Below, in pieces: positions 21,640 through 33,279 of a stretch of 64,000 bases of DNA. Below the pieces are notes generated by a model, which saw only the letters and a list, made by a program, of their open reading frames with translations, made no database searches and was not told the origin of the DNA. A program made the translations under genes and the position numbers. Source of the stretch: Dipteris shenzhenensis (lineage: Eukaryota; Polypodiophyta; Polypodiopsida; Gleicheniales); NCBI GenBank assembly GCA_047967505.1, contig CM106539.1. One strand, 5' to 3'. Each line of letters opens with the position of its first letter. The stretch's first letter is position 1.

Positions 21640-22386
21640 TGTTACGGACCAGGTCTTCGGGACTTAGATTTTTCTTCTATGCAGCGGATATTTCTTGACC
21701 CGGCCCGCTAACCTCAAGCGCACCTAGGACTCACCAGCCCCAGATACACCCAGAGCTATCGTTTGCATTCTGCGACACCTTTGTGTTTTCCAGCCAAAAC
21801 GGGCCCTGGCACGTCCTGCACCTAGATGGCCGTTTCCAATCCCAACCACGACGCGTCCTCCCCTAGACCGCCGTTCACGGATCCTCTGATCCCCATGCCC
21901 CTTTCATGGGCGACTGATCCCCAAACGGTTCCGGCTCCCCGCTTGTATCTCGGTCTATCGGTGAAGACACACAGACTCACGGGTCTACACAACACTTGCC
22001 TGATTCACAATTCACACAGAAAACCCACCGCATGACATTCCACCTTTAGCCCAGCTTGCTTAGAGAGCTACACAACGGTTCACGAATATTTACAATGGTA
22101 TGAAAGGAATGGGCCGCTCACCGTTCCCCGCTCACGTTCACGTGCACTCATGCCCTTCCCACGTTTTGCTTTCCAGTGTGTGCCCACACAAGTGCACCAT
22201 AAGATCACAACACGTAAAACGGCCCGAGACGTTACTTGCAAGAAAGTACAAGAAAGAGTGCCAAACGATGGCTTGATAACGCTAGACTGCAAGAAAGAGT
22301 ATTTACAAGCAACTGAGCGCACAACCGCATCACTATGTTTTCCTGCAGGATGCAACCTCACATGCAGGGAGACAACCTTCCATATA
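21640..22386 (-). repeat. B1 3' LTR
   Basis: On the minus strand it starts TATATGGAAGG and ends GGTCCGTAACA; about 747 bp. Ends are TA...CA rather than TG...CA. It differs from the 5' LTR by a few short indels and scattered substitutions, so insertion is not brand new. Confidence 0.85.
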
Positions 22387-22807
22387 CTCTCCATGGCTCC
22401 AAAAGAGCTTGAGCTCCGTCTCAAGCGTGGAGGCTTCAAAACCAAAAGCCTAACCCCAAACAAGATTGACTCGAGAGGGTGGCCACACGACGCACACAAG
22501 AGCCTAACCTCGATTCCGAAATGCCCCGCCACACACGCGCTAGCTACCTCAACATCAAACTTTGCCTTCTCCTCATAATGGCGGGCACAATTTGACATGA
22601 AACAATATTGTTACACAATATGGGTGAATACTTACAACGGGGATATTTTTTGTACAAACGCCTTAAGCACACATAAAACGTTTGAAGATCATACATGTGA
22701 GCGCCTTAGCAATGGAGCTTTAATTGGAAGTACAAGTCCATGCCTGCATAGATGATCGTGAGTGCATTCGGCTGGGGAGTTTGGAATTAATACACAACCA
22801 AGATAGT

Positions 22808-24244
22808 TTATCCTGGCCAAAACTTCCACCCCGCATGGAGCGTATGGTCTGGACGTACTGCGGCGCCGGGCCAAAATTTCCAACCCGCCCATAGCATCAC
22901 CTTGTAAGAGAGCCCCAACGGTGAGATGTATGGCATTGAAGCACCAATGAGAAGGTATGTCGCACCAGGCCAGTCTTTCCAACCTGCCTGCATCATCACG
23001 TTGGCAGAACACGCCAACGGCGAGATATGTGCCATTGATGTGCCGATGACGAGGTATGCTACGTCTAGCCAGTCTTTCCGACTTGACTGTAGCATCACGT
23101 TGACGAAACGCCCCAACGGTGGAATATATGCCATTGAAGCACCGATGACGAGGTATGCCGCGCCAGGCCAATCTTTCCAACCCGCATGCAGCATAATGTT
23201 TGGCGGCTGAGTCCGTCGGATCTGTTCTACTGAGGTGCTTGTTTTGGACGCTGCCTCATGTCCCTGCGTGAGACTAGAGAGCAACATCCCCCTTAGTAGC
23301 CTAGTTTGCTTAATGGAGTAGTTTGGAGTGTGCACTTCTATCCTCTCACCTGGACCAACCGCTCGGTACACAATCATGTTATCACTTCTATCCCCAGGTG
23401 AGGCATCCAATCGCATCGGTGGCCAGACTTTCCATCCAACCCTCATCAAAACATCACTATGCCCTTGAGGCAAGATCAACACTATGAAGCTCCGTTTTCC
23501 CTTTACTGTCTCAAAACCCGACTTTACATCTTTATGTTCCTGGACCACTATTCTACATGCAACTCTTGACTTCCTACACCAACTCGCGGTCTTGCCGTTT
23601 CTGGGTCTGCTCCCCTGTTGCCTTTCTATGCTCATCCTCCCATTGCATGTCATCATTTTTCTCACCCTTCGCAGCATCCCAATCCACGTTCCGGTTCTTT
23701 GTTCCTCTTTCCCTTGGCCTGTCTCCTCTTCGCGGTTCATATCATGAGCCTCATGGCGGCTCCTCCTTTGCCTCCCTGTCCACCGTCCACGTAACTTGTT
23801 CCCCCTCATCAATTTTTCCTCTTGGACCTCTACGCCCAGATCTTGATTGGCCTCCCGTCCCCTTTGTCGTGACCAAAACGGCCACCTCCTCATCATGGTA
23901 CCAACTTTGCCCGTTCTTTGCGTAGGTATGTTCACATTCACCTCGGGCTGTTGCATTGCACTTCGAGGCCCACTATGTCGTGACCTCATCCTCCCCATGG
24001 TCTTTCCTTCACGTTTCCAACATGGTTCCTCCCGATCCAGGGTCTCTTCCAATTGTCCATCATCCTCTGGGCTCACGGCGCCCACTTGTTCATCTTCTTT
24101 TTGTTCCCTTGGGCTGACGGTGCCCACCTGTTCATCCCTTTGCTTCTGTTCCTTGCGGCCTTGTGCGCCGCTCCGCACTAGCATACTATGGCCTTTCTCG
24201 CCATTCTTCCCTAGCACATTTCGGCTCATCTCACCCGATCCCAC
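22808..24244 (-). pseudogene. B1 internal protein, C-terminal part with GWKxWPG repeats
   Basis: Open for 478 codons on the minus strand. The first 240 residues are Arg/Lys/Glu/Gln-rich and repetitive (QVGTVSPREQKEDEQVGAV). Box GWKVWPP lies near 23428. Then three 33-residue repeats of the type GWKDWPGAAYLVIGASMAYI, the middle one degenerate (RKDWLDV), and two final boxes ending at the stop (22808-22810). It is in a different frame from the upstream 195-codon stretch (24948-24361), so the original single gene has shifted. Function unknown; no known enzyme domain is seen. Confidence 0.7.
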
Positions 24245-24360
24245 TTGCTCTCACTGTGGCTCATGTCGCCTCTTTGCATCTGTTCATCATGGCCTGGCTT
24301 GCCGTTTTCACCCCGACTTCGATTACCCTTTCCATCACCGACTCTGCTTGAACACGGTCT

Positions 24361-25016
24361 CTACATCATGGCTCTTTCTGAGCCCACGATTCCACTTGAA
24401 CCCACACTCGGTGTTTCTGCCACGGCTCGTCTTGAGCCCACATTTCCATTCTGCGTCACTGTTCCTCTTGACCCTTCATTAGGTTTGCCCTGCCTTGGAT
24501 CCACGGTTCCTCCTTGACCGTTCTTTTTCTTCTTCGCGGCTCCTCCTTGGCCGTTCACCTTTGTCTCTTGCACGGCTCCTCCTTGGCCGTTCTCCTTTGA
24601 CTTCCCCACTGCTTGTGGTTCAATCCTTGACTGCCACCATCTCTGGCTCCACCGTCGCCGTTCTTCCTCTTCTAGATCCGCATTCTCCAGCTCCATCGCT
24701 GTTTCTGCTTCTGACTCTTCCCCTGAGTCCGTTTCTGAGTCACTTTTCGGTTCCACGGTCGGTCTAAATTCACCCTTGAGGTAAATATCATAGACAAGTC
24801 TGAAAACCACAAAGAACTCATGGCGCCACTTCTCAGAGTCACCCTCCATATCGAAACGGTGGACTAGCCCTTGAAGGTAGCTCATGTCCTTCTTAATCAA
24901 GACCGTCACCATTCTGGCACCTTCCTCATAATCTCGACCGCCGTTCACACTACGCTCTCGTCTGCATTTTCCAATGGTAAACTCTGACCTGCTTTCATCA
25001 TCATCCCCTTATCCAT
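24361..25016 (-). pseudogene. B1 internal protein, N-terminal domain
   Basis: A plausible ATG is at 25016, followed by MDKGMMMKAGQSL, a stop and a +1 shift near 24920. From 24948 the frame is open for 195 codons: KKDMSYLQGLVHRFDMEG, WRHEFFVVFRLVYDIYLK, an acidic Asp/Ser/Glu tract, EEEERRRWSQRWWQS, then GQGG repeats. The same order and residues occur in family A (30967-30518). The helical look and position suggest a gag-like N-terminal domain, but it does not match a gag I recognise. Confidence 0.7.
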
Positions 25017-25127
25017 GGCAACTTGACTTCAGACCTTCCCACAATGTTGCGCACCACTATGGTCCGTTCTGTCACCAAGCGTCTCCCACCTCTGCGTTTC
25101 CCGTCTTCCGCGTCTTCCGTCCTCTAA

Positions 25128-25139
25128 GCTCTGATACCA
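25128..25139 (-). other. B1 primer-binding site
   Basis: TGGTATCAGAGC on the minus strand, two bases inside the 5' LTR end. This is the initiator Met-tRNA type shared with family A and Copia-1. Confidence 0.85.
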
Positions 25140-25141
25140 AG

Positions 25142-25915
25142 TGTTACGGACCAGGTCTTCGGGACTTAGATTTTTCTTCTATGCAGCGGATATTTCTTGA
25201 CCCGGCCTCCTAACCTCAGGTGCACCTAGGACTCACCAACCCCAGATACACCCGGAGCTATCCGCAGCTCGTTTGCGTTCCGCGACACCTTTGCATTTTC
25301 CAGCCAAAACGGGCCCTAGCACGTCCTGCACCTAGACGGCCATTTCCAATCCCAACCACGACGCGTCCTCCCCTAGACCGCCGTTCACGGATCCTCTGAT
25401 TCCCATGCCCCTTTCATGGGCCACTGCTCCCCAAATGATTCCGGCTCCCCGCTTGTATCCCGGTCTATCGGTGAAGACACACAGACTCACGGGTCTGTGC
25501 AACACCTGACCTTCCTTGGCTAGCCTCCCCGATTCACAATTCACACAAAACACCCACCGCACGACGTTCCATCTTTAGCCCAACTTGCTTAGAGAGTTAC
25601 ACAACGGTTCACGAGTATTTACAATGGTATGAAAGGAATGGGCCGCTCACCGTTCCCCGCTCACGTTCACGTGCACTCATGCCCTTCCCACATTTTGCTT
25701 TCTGGTGTGTGCCCACACAAGTGCACCACAAGATCACAACACGTAAAACGGCCCGAGACGTTACTTGCAAGAAAGTACTAGAAAGAGTGCCAAACGATGG
25801 CTTGATAACGCTAGACTGCAAGAAAGAGTATTTACAAGCAACTGAGCGCACAACCGCATCATTACGTTTTCCTGCTGGATGCAACCTCACATGCAGGGAG
25901 ACAACCTTCCATATA
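25142..25915 (-). repeat. B1 5' LTR
   Basis: 774 bp, TATATGGAAGG...CCGTAACA on the minus strand. Many blocks align with family A LTRs (CGTTTGGCACTC, CTTGCAAGTAACGTC, GAAAGCAAAACGTGGGA), so A and B share ancestry. Confidence 0.85.
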
Positions 25916-26598
25916 ACTACTATATCGAGGATAGTGCTCTCTCATGCTATGTTGATTTGGATAAGGAAAACGTCAGCGACGGTTTATGCTCCCTCTTGCT
26001 TTTAAATATATTCTGTTGCAATCAAGCGCGTTTTAGCGACCGTTTGGCACTCCATCTAGTACCGCTCTGCCAGTAACATCATCATGCCATCTTGTGAGTT
26101 GTGTCCTCATGGTGCACGTTGAAGCACACGCACAAGAAAGCAAAACGTGGGATGGGTTGAGGGCACGTGAAAGCGAGTGGGGAACGGTGAGGGCCATTTG
26201 CATTCTCCATACCATTGTATAAACCGTGAACTGTTGGGTACCGAACCGGGACATTGGGATAGCCCGAAGGGGTCTAACATGCCGACCCATGTAACGGCCA
26301 TTAACTAAGAAAGAAAGTGGGCTGAATAGGGCGTTGCGCGGTGGACGTTCCTGTGGGTCTTGGAGACCCGTGTGATTCCACAGACCAAGGTGTGTGAAGC
26401 CTAAGGGCTTGCCGAGTGGGGCGTGGTGCTAAGTGGGGAAAACGGTGGACGGCCTGGGCAGGGGTCGTGTTGGGATAAGCTACGCATAAGGGGATTGTGG
26501 TATCAGAAGAGACATTAAGGGAGGCTGGGACTCGAAAACGGGTCCGACGTAAGGTGCTCACAACCGGAGACTAAGTCCGGCACGACCGGGCCCTTACA
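25916..26598 (+). repeat. A1 3' LTR, part after the B1 insertion
   Basis: Begins with the ACTAC duplicate and TATATCGAGGATAG, and ends GGGCCCTTACA. With 21545-21639 it makes an A LTR of roughly 770 bp, matching the undivided A4 LTR (774 bp). It is followed at once by ACTAC and another A LTR part. Confidence 0.85.
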
Positions 26599-26603
26599 AC
26601 TAC

Positions 26604-27288
26604 TATATGGAGGATAGTGCTCTCTCATGCGAGGTTGATTTGGATGAGGAAAACGTCAGCGACTGTTTATGCTCTCTCTTGCTTGTATATACTTTCTGTT
26701 GCAATCAAGCATGTTATGGCGACCGTTTGGCACTCCATCTAGTACCGTCTTGCAAGTAATGTCATCATGCCATCTTGTGGATTGTGACCTTGTGGTGCAC
26801 ATTGAAGCGCACGCACGGGAAAGCAAAACGTGGGACGGGTTGAGGGCACATGAAAGTGAGTGGGGAACGGTGAGGGCCATGTGTGTTCTCCATACCATTG
26901 TATAAACCGTGAACCGTTGGGTACCGAACCGGGACTCGAGGTGAGCCCGAAGGGGTCAAATGTGCCGACCCACGTAACGGCCGTTAACCAGGAAGAAAAC
27001 ATGGGCTGATTAGGACGTTGCACGGTGGACATTCCTGGGGGTCTTGGTGACCCGTGTGATTCTACAGACCGACGATCGTGAAGCCTAAGGGCTTGCCTAG
27101 TGGGGCATGGTGCAGAGTGGGATAAACGGTGGACGGCTTGTGCCAGGGGTCGTGTTGGCTAAGCTGCGCATAAATAAAGGGGATTTGGTATCAGAACAGA
27201 GACGTTAAGGGAGGCTAGGACTCGGCAATGGGTTCCACGTAAGGGTGCCACGACTTGAGACTAAGTCCGATACTACCGGGCCCTTACA
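26604..27288 (+). repeat. A2 5' LTR, part after ACTAC
   Basis: TATATGGAGGATAG to GGGCCCTTACA, 685 bp, preceded by ACTAC (26599-26603). A degraded primer site, TGGTATCTGAGT, lies at 27291-27302. Another primer-like TGGTATCAGA occurs inside the LTR at 27186-27195. Confidence 0.8.
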
Positions 27289-27302
27289 CTTGGTATCTGA
27301 GT

Positions 27303-28295
27303 AAATCTCAAGGTATCGCGAGCCTTCGAGGCAGATCTTGAATCGAGGTATGGCGTCACGTGACGGGCAAAGTCAATCTTACGCACAAGGGAAGGAGGCA
27401 ATACTATGGGCGATGAGGAGTGGGAAGCCGAAGATGGAAGCCGCAGTGGACATGATGAGGGCAGTTCCAGAGTGGGTGAACGACCTCCTGAGCAAGGACA
27501 TGGGGTACTTGGAATGGCTAGTGTCGAGGTATGTCGAGGTATGACACGGAGGGTGACACGACCAGGTGGTGCCGTAAATTCATGGTGGTATTCAAGTTGG
27601 TGATGGAACTCTGTGAAGAAGGATTTGGAGGATGACGCATAGGAGTCCGCGAGCAAAACAGAGGATGAAACAGTGAGTTGGAGATCGGCTCGGAAAGTGA
27701 AAGTGAAGATGAGGACTCAAAGGAGGAAGAACGGCGCAAGTGGAGTCGGGTATGGTGGCAGGCCCAAAGTGAAAGGAGAACCGGATCCGAAACGGCGGCC
27801 AAAGAGACAAAAGGGATGACCAGTGGAACTAGGGAAGCGGAACCGTGTCGTGGGAGTGTGAGATGCACCCCAAGGAAGACGATCGGCAAAAAGGTGACTT
27901 GGGGTCCAACCGAGGTGATGGACATCACAGAAGACGGGAGGCCCCAAGCGGGTAGCACAGAGTGTGCGAAGCCTCGAGTGAACGGCACGGGAGCCGTGAG
28001 ATGCCTGGGAAATAGCACAGAAGGTGCGAGGTGTGGAGGTAGTGACCCGAGAGGCATGTTGGTGAAAACAGGTGGTGCAAAACCCCAAGACGCTATAAGC
28101 GTGATGAAGACCCGAGGCACGAGAAGTGCGATAACGGTGACCAGAGGCACGAAAGGCACAGTGAAGGAGACGAGAGGCGCAAGAGGTGCGGGAGGCACGA
28201 AAGAAAAGAAGAGGAGTGCCATTGTACCAAAGTCAAATCAAATAAACGCTCAAGGTGAGGAGGTCGGGATAAGGAGCACGGAAGGTGCAAGCCGT
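27303..28295 (+). pseudogene. A2 internal protein, N-terminal half
   Basis: From about 27349 it encodes MASRDGQSQSYAQGKEAILW, then (shifted) the acidic tract with EDEDSKEEERRKWSRVWWQA near 27690-27760 and low-complexity repeats built on NG.GAVRC, KTRGTRSAITVTRGTKG and similar (to about 28250). Frameshifts near 27530 and 27670. At 28295 it meets the inverted C-terminal half of A3. Confidence 0.7.
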
Positions 28296-31014
28296 TTGCA
28301 TAAATTCCCCGGCCAAAATTTCCAACCTGCCAAAAAGGTAACATCGGGACGTGATATTGGACCGGGCCAATGTTTCCAACCCACAAGCAACATCAAATTC
28401 AAAAGAGGCCCCCTTGGCTGGATTTGCCTTGGAAGCCCACGTGCGAGATGAACAAGCCAAGCATCACCTGGCCAAAATGTCCACCCCGCTTCCAACATGA
28501 TATCAAGGGACGACGCTATGCTGGGCCAATCTTTCCACCCCACACACAGCATCAACCGACCACTTGCCACCTGTCCAAGTGAAGCAACTTGCTCACCCGG
28601 CCAGAACTTCCAACCTGCCCATAGTAAAACATGCCCCAATGGCTTGATCTTTCTTTCAGCACCTGTCATCTCCATTGGCTTAGGCAATAAGCCCAAGTAA
28701 CAAGGAGGAAAAGAATCCGAGCCAATACTTAGACTCGTTTTTGACTCTTCCAATCGGATCATTACGTTAATGCACTGCTTCCATTCTTTCCATGCGTCTT
28801 GCCACGTTGACTTTGAATATTTGTGCATGACCCACGAGAGAATTTTGCGTTTTTGGAGAGTTTGATTTGGGCGCTTCGTCGTTTTCTTCACCCTTCGTGC
28901 CACTTCTCTTCCTGACCCGCTTCTTCTCATCCTTACCTGTTCTGCACAAGTCCTTCCACCTCGTCATGGCTTCTTCTCATCACGTTCCTCTCTTGAACAC
29001 CGCACTTCCCTGCACCTTGGACCTTCGGCCCTGCATCTTCTTTGCACTCCACAACCTAGACCCGTTCTCCTCTTCGTTTCTTCATCTTGGTCCTTCTTGA
29101 CCTCATCCTGCTCCCTTGGTCTACATCTCACCCTGCACCTATGCATCCACCTTCCACCTCTTTGCCTCACCTTGGCCTCTTCTTCATCCGCCGTTTCTCC
29201 TTGAAACCTTGGCCTTTTCATGCATTCCTTCATCCTTCCTGCCGTTCTACCTTGCCTTGCCTTTCCTTCTTTCCCATCTCACGTTTCCTCTTTTCCTTCC
29301 GTCATTTCATCTTCGCCTTCCGCCGTTTCCACTTCATGCCTTAGCGATTTCATCGTTCCCTTCATCCTTCCCGCCGTTCTACCTTGTCTTGTCTTGCCTT
29401 CTTTTCCAACCGCCGTTTCCGCTTCACCTTTCACCGTTTCTGCTTCATGCCTTGGCCTCATCACACGTCTTTCATCCCCTTGGCCGTCACTACCTTCTTT
29501 TCTTCCTCTTCTTCCTCACACTTCCTCCTCTGCCCTAAGGCTTTACTTCGGGTCATGCCTCTACGTCTATCAAGACCTGCACCTGTACTCCACCGTTTTC
29601 CCTTTCTGTCTCTTGTCTTCATCCCATGCTCTTCCACTTCGCCGTTTTCCCTATTTGTCTCGGCATCCTTTTTGCACATGCCTCTACGTTGCCACGGGCT
29701 TTTGATTGCTCTCTTGTCCTTGCCCTAGTGCTGTTCCTCTTCTTCATCCCAAGACTCCGCTTGCCATTCCACTATGCCTTCCATGCTTCCATCTTCAACC
29801 TGTTCGCCGTTTTGCATCATTTCCGCTCCCTTTCCACCGTTTGTGCCTTGAGCACTTTCCCATTTCATTCCTGCGCCTACCGCATTTTCTTGGGTCACCT
29901 GCACGCCTTGTGCATTTTTTCGAGTTTCCTTCGGGCCTACCACGTCACTAGGTCTTTGGCCTGCACCTTCCGTGCTCCTTATCCCGACCTCCTCACCGTG
30001 AGCGTTTATTTCATTTTTCTTTGGTACACTAGCACTGCTCTTCGTTTCCTTCGCGCCACTCAAACCTTTCGCGCCTCCCATCTCCGTCACTGCGCTTCTC
30101 GCGCCTTGGGTCTTCATCACGCCTATAGCGTCTCGGGGTTTCACATCACCTATTTTCACCAACGTGCCTCTCGGGTCACTGCTTCCACACCTCGCGCCTT
30201 CCACGACGTTTCCCACACATATCACAGCTCCCATGCCGTTCACTCGGGGCTTCACACCCTCCATGCACCTCACGGCTCCCACCCCATTCCCTTTGCACCT
30301 CACGGCTCCAGCGCTGCTCTCTCGGGGCTTCGTACACTTTGTGCTACCTGCTTGGGGCCTCGCAGCTACCCGCTTGGGGCCTCGTGTCTTTTGGGACGTT
30401 CATCACCTCGATTGGACCCCAAGTCACCTGTTTGCCGGTCGTCTTCCTCGGGGTGCATCTTGCACTCCCACAACACGGTTCTGCTTCCCTGCTTCCGCTA
30501 GTCATCCCTTTTGTCTCTTAGGCCACCATTTCGGATCCGGTTCTCCTTTCTGCTTGGGCCTGCCACCATTCTTGAATCCACCTACGCCTTTCTTCCTCCT
30601 CCGACTCCTCATCTTCACTTTCACTTTTCAAGCCGCTTTCTGACTCATTCGACGTTTCATCCTCCGTTTTGCTCCCGGACTCCTCTGCGTCATCCTCCAA
30701 TTCCTTCTTCACATAGAGTTCCATCACCAACTTGAAGACCACCATGAACTCATGGTGCCACCTGGTCGTTTTACCCTCTGTGTCATACCTTGATACTAGC
30801 CGCTGCAAGTACCCCATATCCTTGCTCAGGAGGACGTTCACCCACTCTGGAACTACCCTCATCACATCCACTGCAGCTTCCATTTCCGACTTCCCGCTTC
30901 TCATTGCCCGTAGTATTGCTTCCTTCCCTTGTGCATAAGATTGACTTTGCCTGTCACGTGACGCCATACCTCGATACAGGATCCTTCTCAAAGGCTCGCG
31001 ATACCTTGAGGTTT
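28296..31014 (-). pseudogene. A3 internal protein, nearly full span, inverted
   Basis: Minus strand. ATG at 30967; open to 30518 (150 codons): MASRDRQSQSYAQGKEAILR, KDMGYLQRLVSRYDTEG, WHHEFMVVFKLVMELYVKKE, an acidic Ser/Glu tract, EEEERRRWIQEWWQAQ. Then repetitive segments in shifted frames (30303-29725, 29679-29279), a charged region (29233-28964), and the block ILSWVMHKYSKSTWQDAWKEW plus five GWKxWPG-type boxes (28616-28308; one reads GWKDWPS and one GWTFWPG). The gene order matches A1 and A4. Its 3' LTR is missing because the copy is joined tail-inward to A2 at 28295. Confidence 0.72.
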
Positions 31015-31669
31015 GCTCTGATACCAAGTGTAAGGGCCCGGTAGTTCTGAACTTAGTCTCTGGTTTTGAGCACCTTACGTCAGACCCATTGCCGAGTCCC
31101 AACCTCCCTCAATGTCTCTTTCTAATACCAAATCCCCTTTATGCGCAGCTTATCCCACACGACTCCTGGCCCAGGCCGTCCGCCGTTTTTCCCCCTTTAT
31201 GCACGTGGGTCGGCACGTTTGACCCCTTCGGGCTCACCACGAGTCCCGGTTCGGTACCTAACAGTTCACGGTTTATACAATGGTATGGAGAATGCAAATG
31301 GCCCTCACCGTTCCCCACTCGCTTTCATGTGCCCTCAACCCATCCCATGTTTTGCTTTCCTGTGTGTGCACTTCAACGTGCACCACGAGGTCACAACCCA
31401 CAAGATGGCATGATGACATTACTGGCAGAGCGGTACTAGATGGAGTGCCAAAAGGTCGCTAGAACGCGCTTGATTGCAACAGAATATATTTACAAGCAAG
31501 AGGGAGCATAAACGGCTGCTGACGTTTTCCTCATCCAACTCAACTTAGCATGAGAGAGCACTATCCTCCATATAGTAGTGGCTGGCCGCTAGGCACCGTG
31601 GTGCCTCTTTCGCCCAAAAAACGTTCCGAACACTCACGGTAGGTCAACCCTAACGTTGACTTTCCTATA
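31015..31669 (-). repeat. A3 primer site and 5' LTR
   Basis: Primer site TGGTATCAGAGC on the minus strand (31026-31015), then LTR 31669-31029. On the minus strand it runs TATAGGAAAGTCAACG ... CCAGCC ACTAC TATATGGAGG ... CCCTTACA, 641 bp with an internal deletion of over 100 bp against A4. The right flank is ACTAC (31670-31674), then a forward A LTR from TATATGG. Confidence 0.82.
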
Positions 31670-31674
31670 ACTAC

Positions 31675-32356
31675 TATATGGAGGATAGTGCTCTCTCATG
31701 CGAGGTTGATTTGGATGAGGAAAACGTCAGCGGATGTTTATGCTCCCTCTTGCTTGTATATACTTTTTGTTGCAATCAAGCGCATTCTGGCAACCGTTTG
31801 GCACTCCATCTAGTACCATCTTGCCAGTAACGTCATCATGCCATCTTGTGGGTTGTGACCTTGTGGTGCACGTTGAACTCCACGCACGGGAAAGCAAAAC
31901 GTGGGACAAGTTGAGGGCATGTGAAAGTGAGTGGGGAACGGTGAGGGCCATGTGTGTTCTCCATACCATTGTATAAACCGTGAACCGTTGGGTACCGAAC
32001 CGGGACTCCAAGTGAGCCCAAAGGGGTCAAACGTGCTGACCCATGTAACGACTATTAACTAAGAAGGAAAGGTGGGCTAATCAGGACATTGCACGATGGA
32101 CGTTCCTTGGGGTCTTGGTGACCCGTGTGATTTTGCAGACCGAAGACCGTGGAGCCTAAGGGCTTGCCCAGTGGCACGTGGTACAGAGTGGGATGAACGG
32201 CAGATAGCCCGTGCCAGGGGTCGTGTTGGCTACGCTGTGCATAAAGGGGATTTGGTATCATAACAGAGACGTTAAGGCCAGGCTAGGACTCGGCAACCGG
32301 TCTGACGTAAGGGTGCCACGACTTGAGACTAAGTCCGAAACTATCGGGCCCTTACA
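31675..32356 (+). repeat. Family A LTR part, array unit 1
   Basis: TATATGGAGGATAG to GGGCCCTTACA, 682 bp. Flanked by ACTAC on the left and ACTAT on the right. No internal element sequence attached. Confidence 0.85.
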
Positions 32357-32361
32357 ACTAT

Positions 32362-33043
32362 TATATGGAGGATAGTGCTCTCTCATGCGAGGTTGATTTG
32401 GATGAGGAAAACGTCAGCGGCCGTTTATGCTCCCTCTTGCTTGTATATACTTTCTGTTGCAATCAAGTGCATTCTAGCGACTGTTTGGCACTCCATCTAG
32501 TACCATCTTGCAAGTAACGTCATCATGCCATCTTGTGGGTTGTGACCTTTTGGTGCACATTGAAGCGCATGCATGGGAAAGGAAAACGTGGGACAGGTTG
32601 AGGGCATGTGAAAGCGAGTGGGAAACGGTGAGGGCCATGTTTGTTCTCCATACCATTGTATAAACCGTGAACCGTTTGGGTACTGAACCGGGACTCGTGG
32701 TGAGCCCGAAGGGGTCAAATGTGCCAACCCACATAACGGCCGTTAACCGGAAAAGAAACGTGGGCTGAACAGGACGTTGTGCAGTGGACGTTCCTGGGGG
32801 TCTTGGTGACCCATGTGATTTTGCAGACCAAAGAACGTGAAGCCTAAGGGCTTGCCCAGTGGGGCATGGTGCAAAGTGGGATAAACGGCAGACGGCCCGT
32901 GCCAGGGGTCGTGTTGGCTAAGGTGCACATAAAGGGGATTTGGTATTAGAACAGAGATGTTAAGGGAGGCTGGGACTCGCCAATGGGTCCGACGTAAGGG
33001 TGCCACGACTTGAGACTAAGTTCGAAACTACTGGGTCCTTACA
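32362..33043 (+). repeat. Family A LTR part, array unit 2
   Basis: 682 bp, same limits as unit 1, flanked by ACTAT on both sides (32357-32361 and 33044-33048). Ends GGGTCCTTACA. Confidence 0.85.
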
Positions 33044-33048
33044 ACTAT

Positions 33049-33279
33049 TATATGGAGGATAGTGCTCTCTCATGCGAGGTTGATTTAGATGAGGAAAACA
33101 TCAGCGGCCGTTTATGCTCCCCCTTGCTTATTTATAATCTCTGTTGCAATCAAGTGCGTTCTAGCGACCTTTGGCACTCCATCTAGTACCATCTTCCAAG
33201 TAACGTCATCATGCCATCTTGTGGGTTGTGATCTTGTGGTGCACGTTGAAGCGCACGCACGGGAAAGCAAAACGTGGGA
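33049..33279 (+). repeat. Family A LTR part, array unit 3, truncated
   Basis: The first 231 bp of the unit, cut after GCAAAACGTGGGAC where a C-rich tract starts. Confidence 0.8.

Larger units (their letters stand above)
21640..25915 (-). mobile_element. Family B element B1, complete ends, nested in an A LTR
   Basis: On the minus strand: 5' LTR 25915-25142, primer site 25139-25128, internal region, purine tract (GGAGCCATGGAGAG, 22400-22387) and 3' LTR 22386-21640. Target duplication ACTAC lies on both sides (21635-21639 and 25916-25920). About 4.3 kb. It encodes only the family protein (N-terminal domain plus GWKxWPG repeats). No pol genes are seen, so any mobility would need enzymes from elsewhere. 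The insertion lies in the LTR of A1 at ACTAC^TATATCG. Confidence 0.85.

Noticed and set aside
31089-32734. Open frames inside family A LTRs (such as MVWRMQMALTVPHSLS)
   Set aside because: They recur in every LTR copy in several frames with no consistent start or codon signal, so they are LTR sequence rather than genes.
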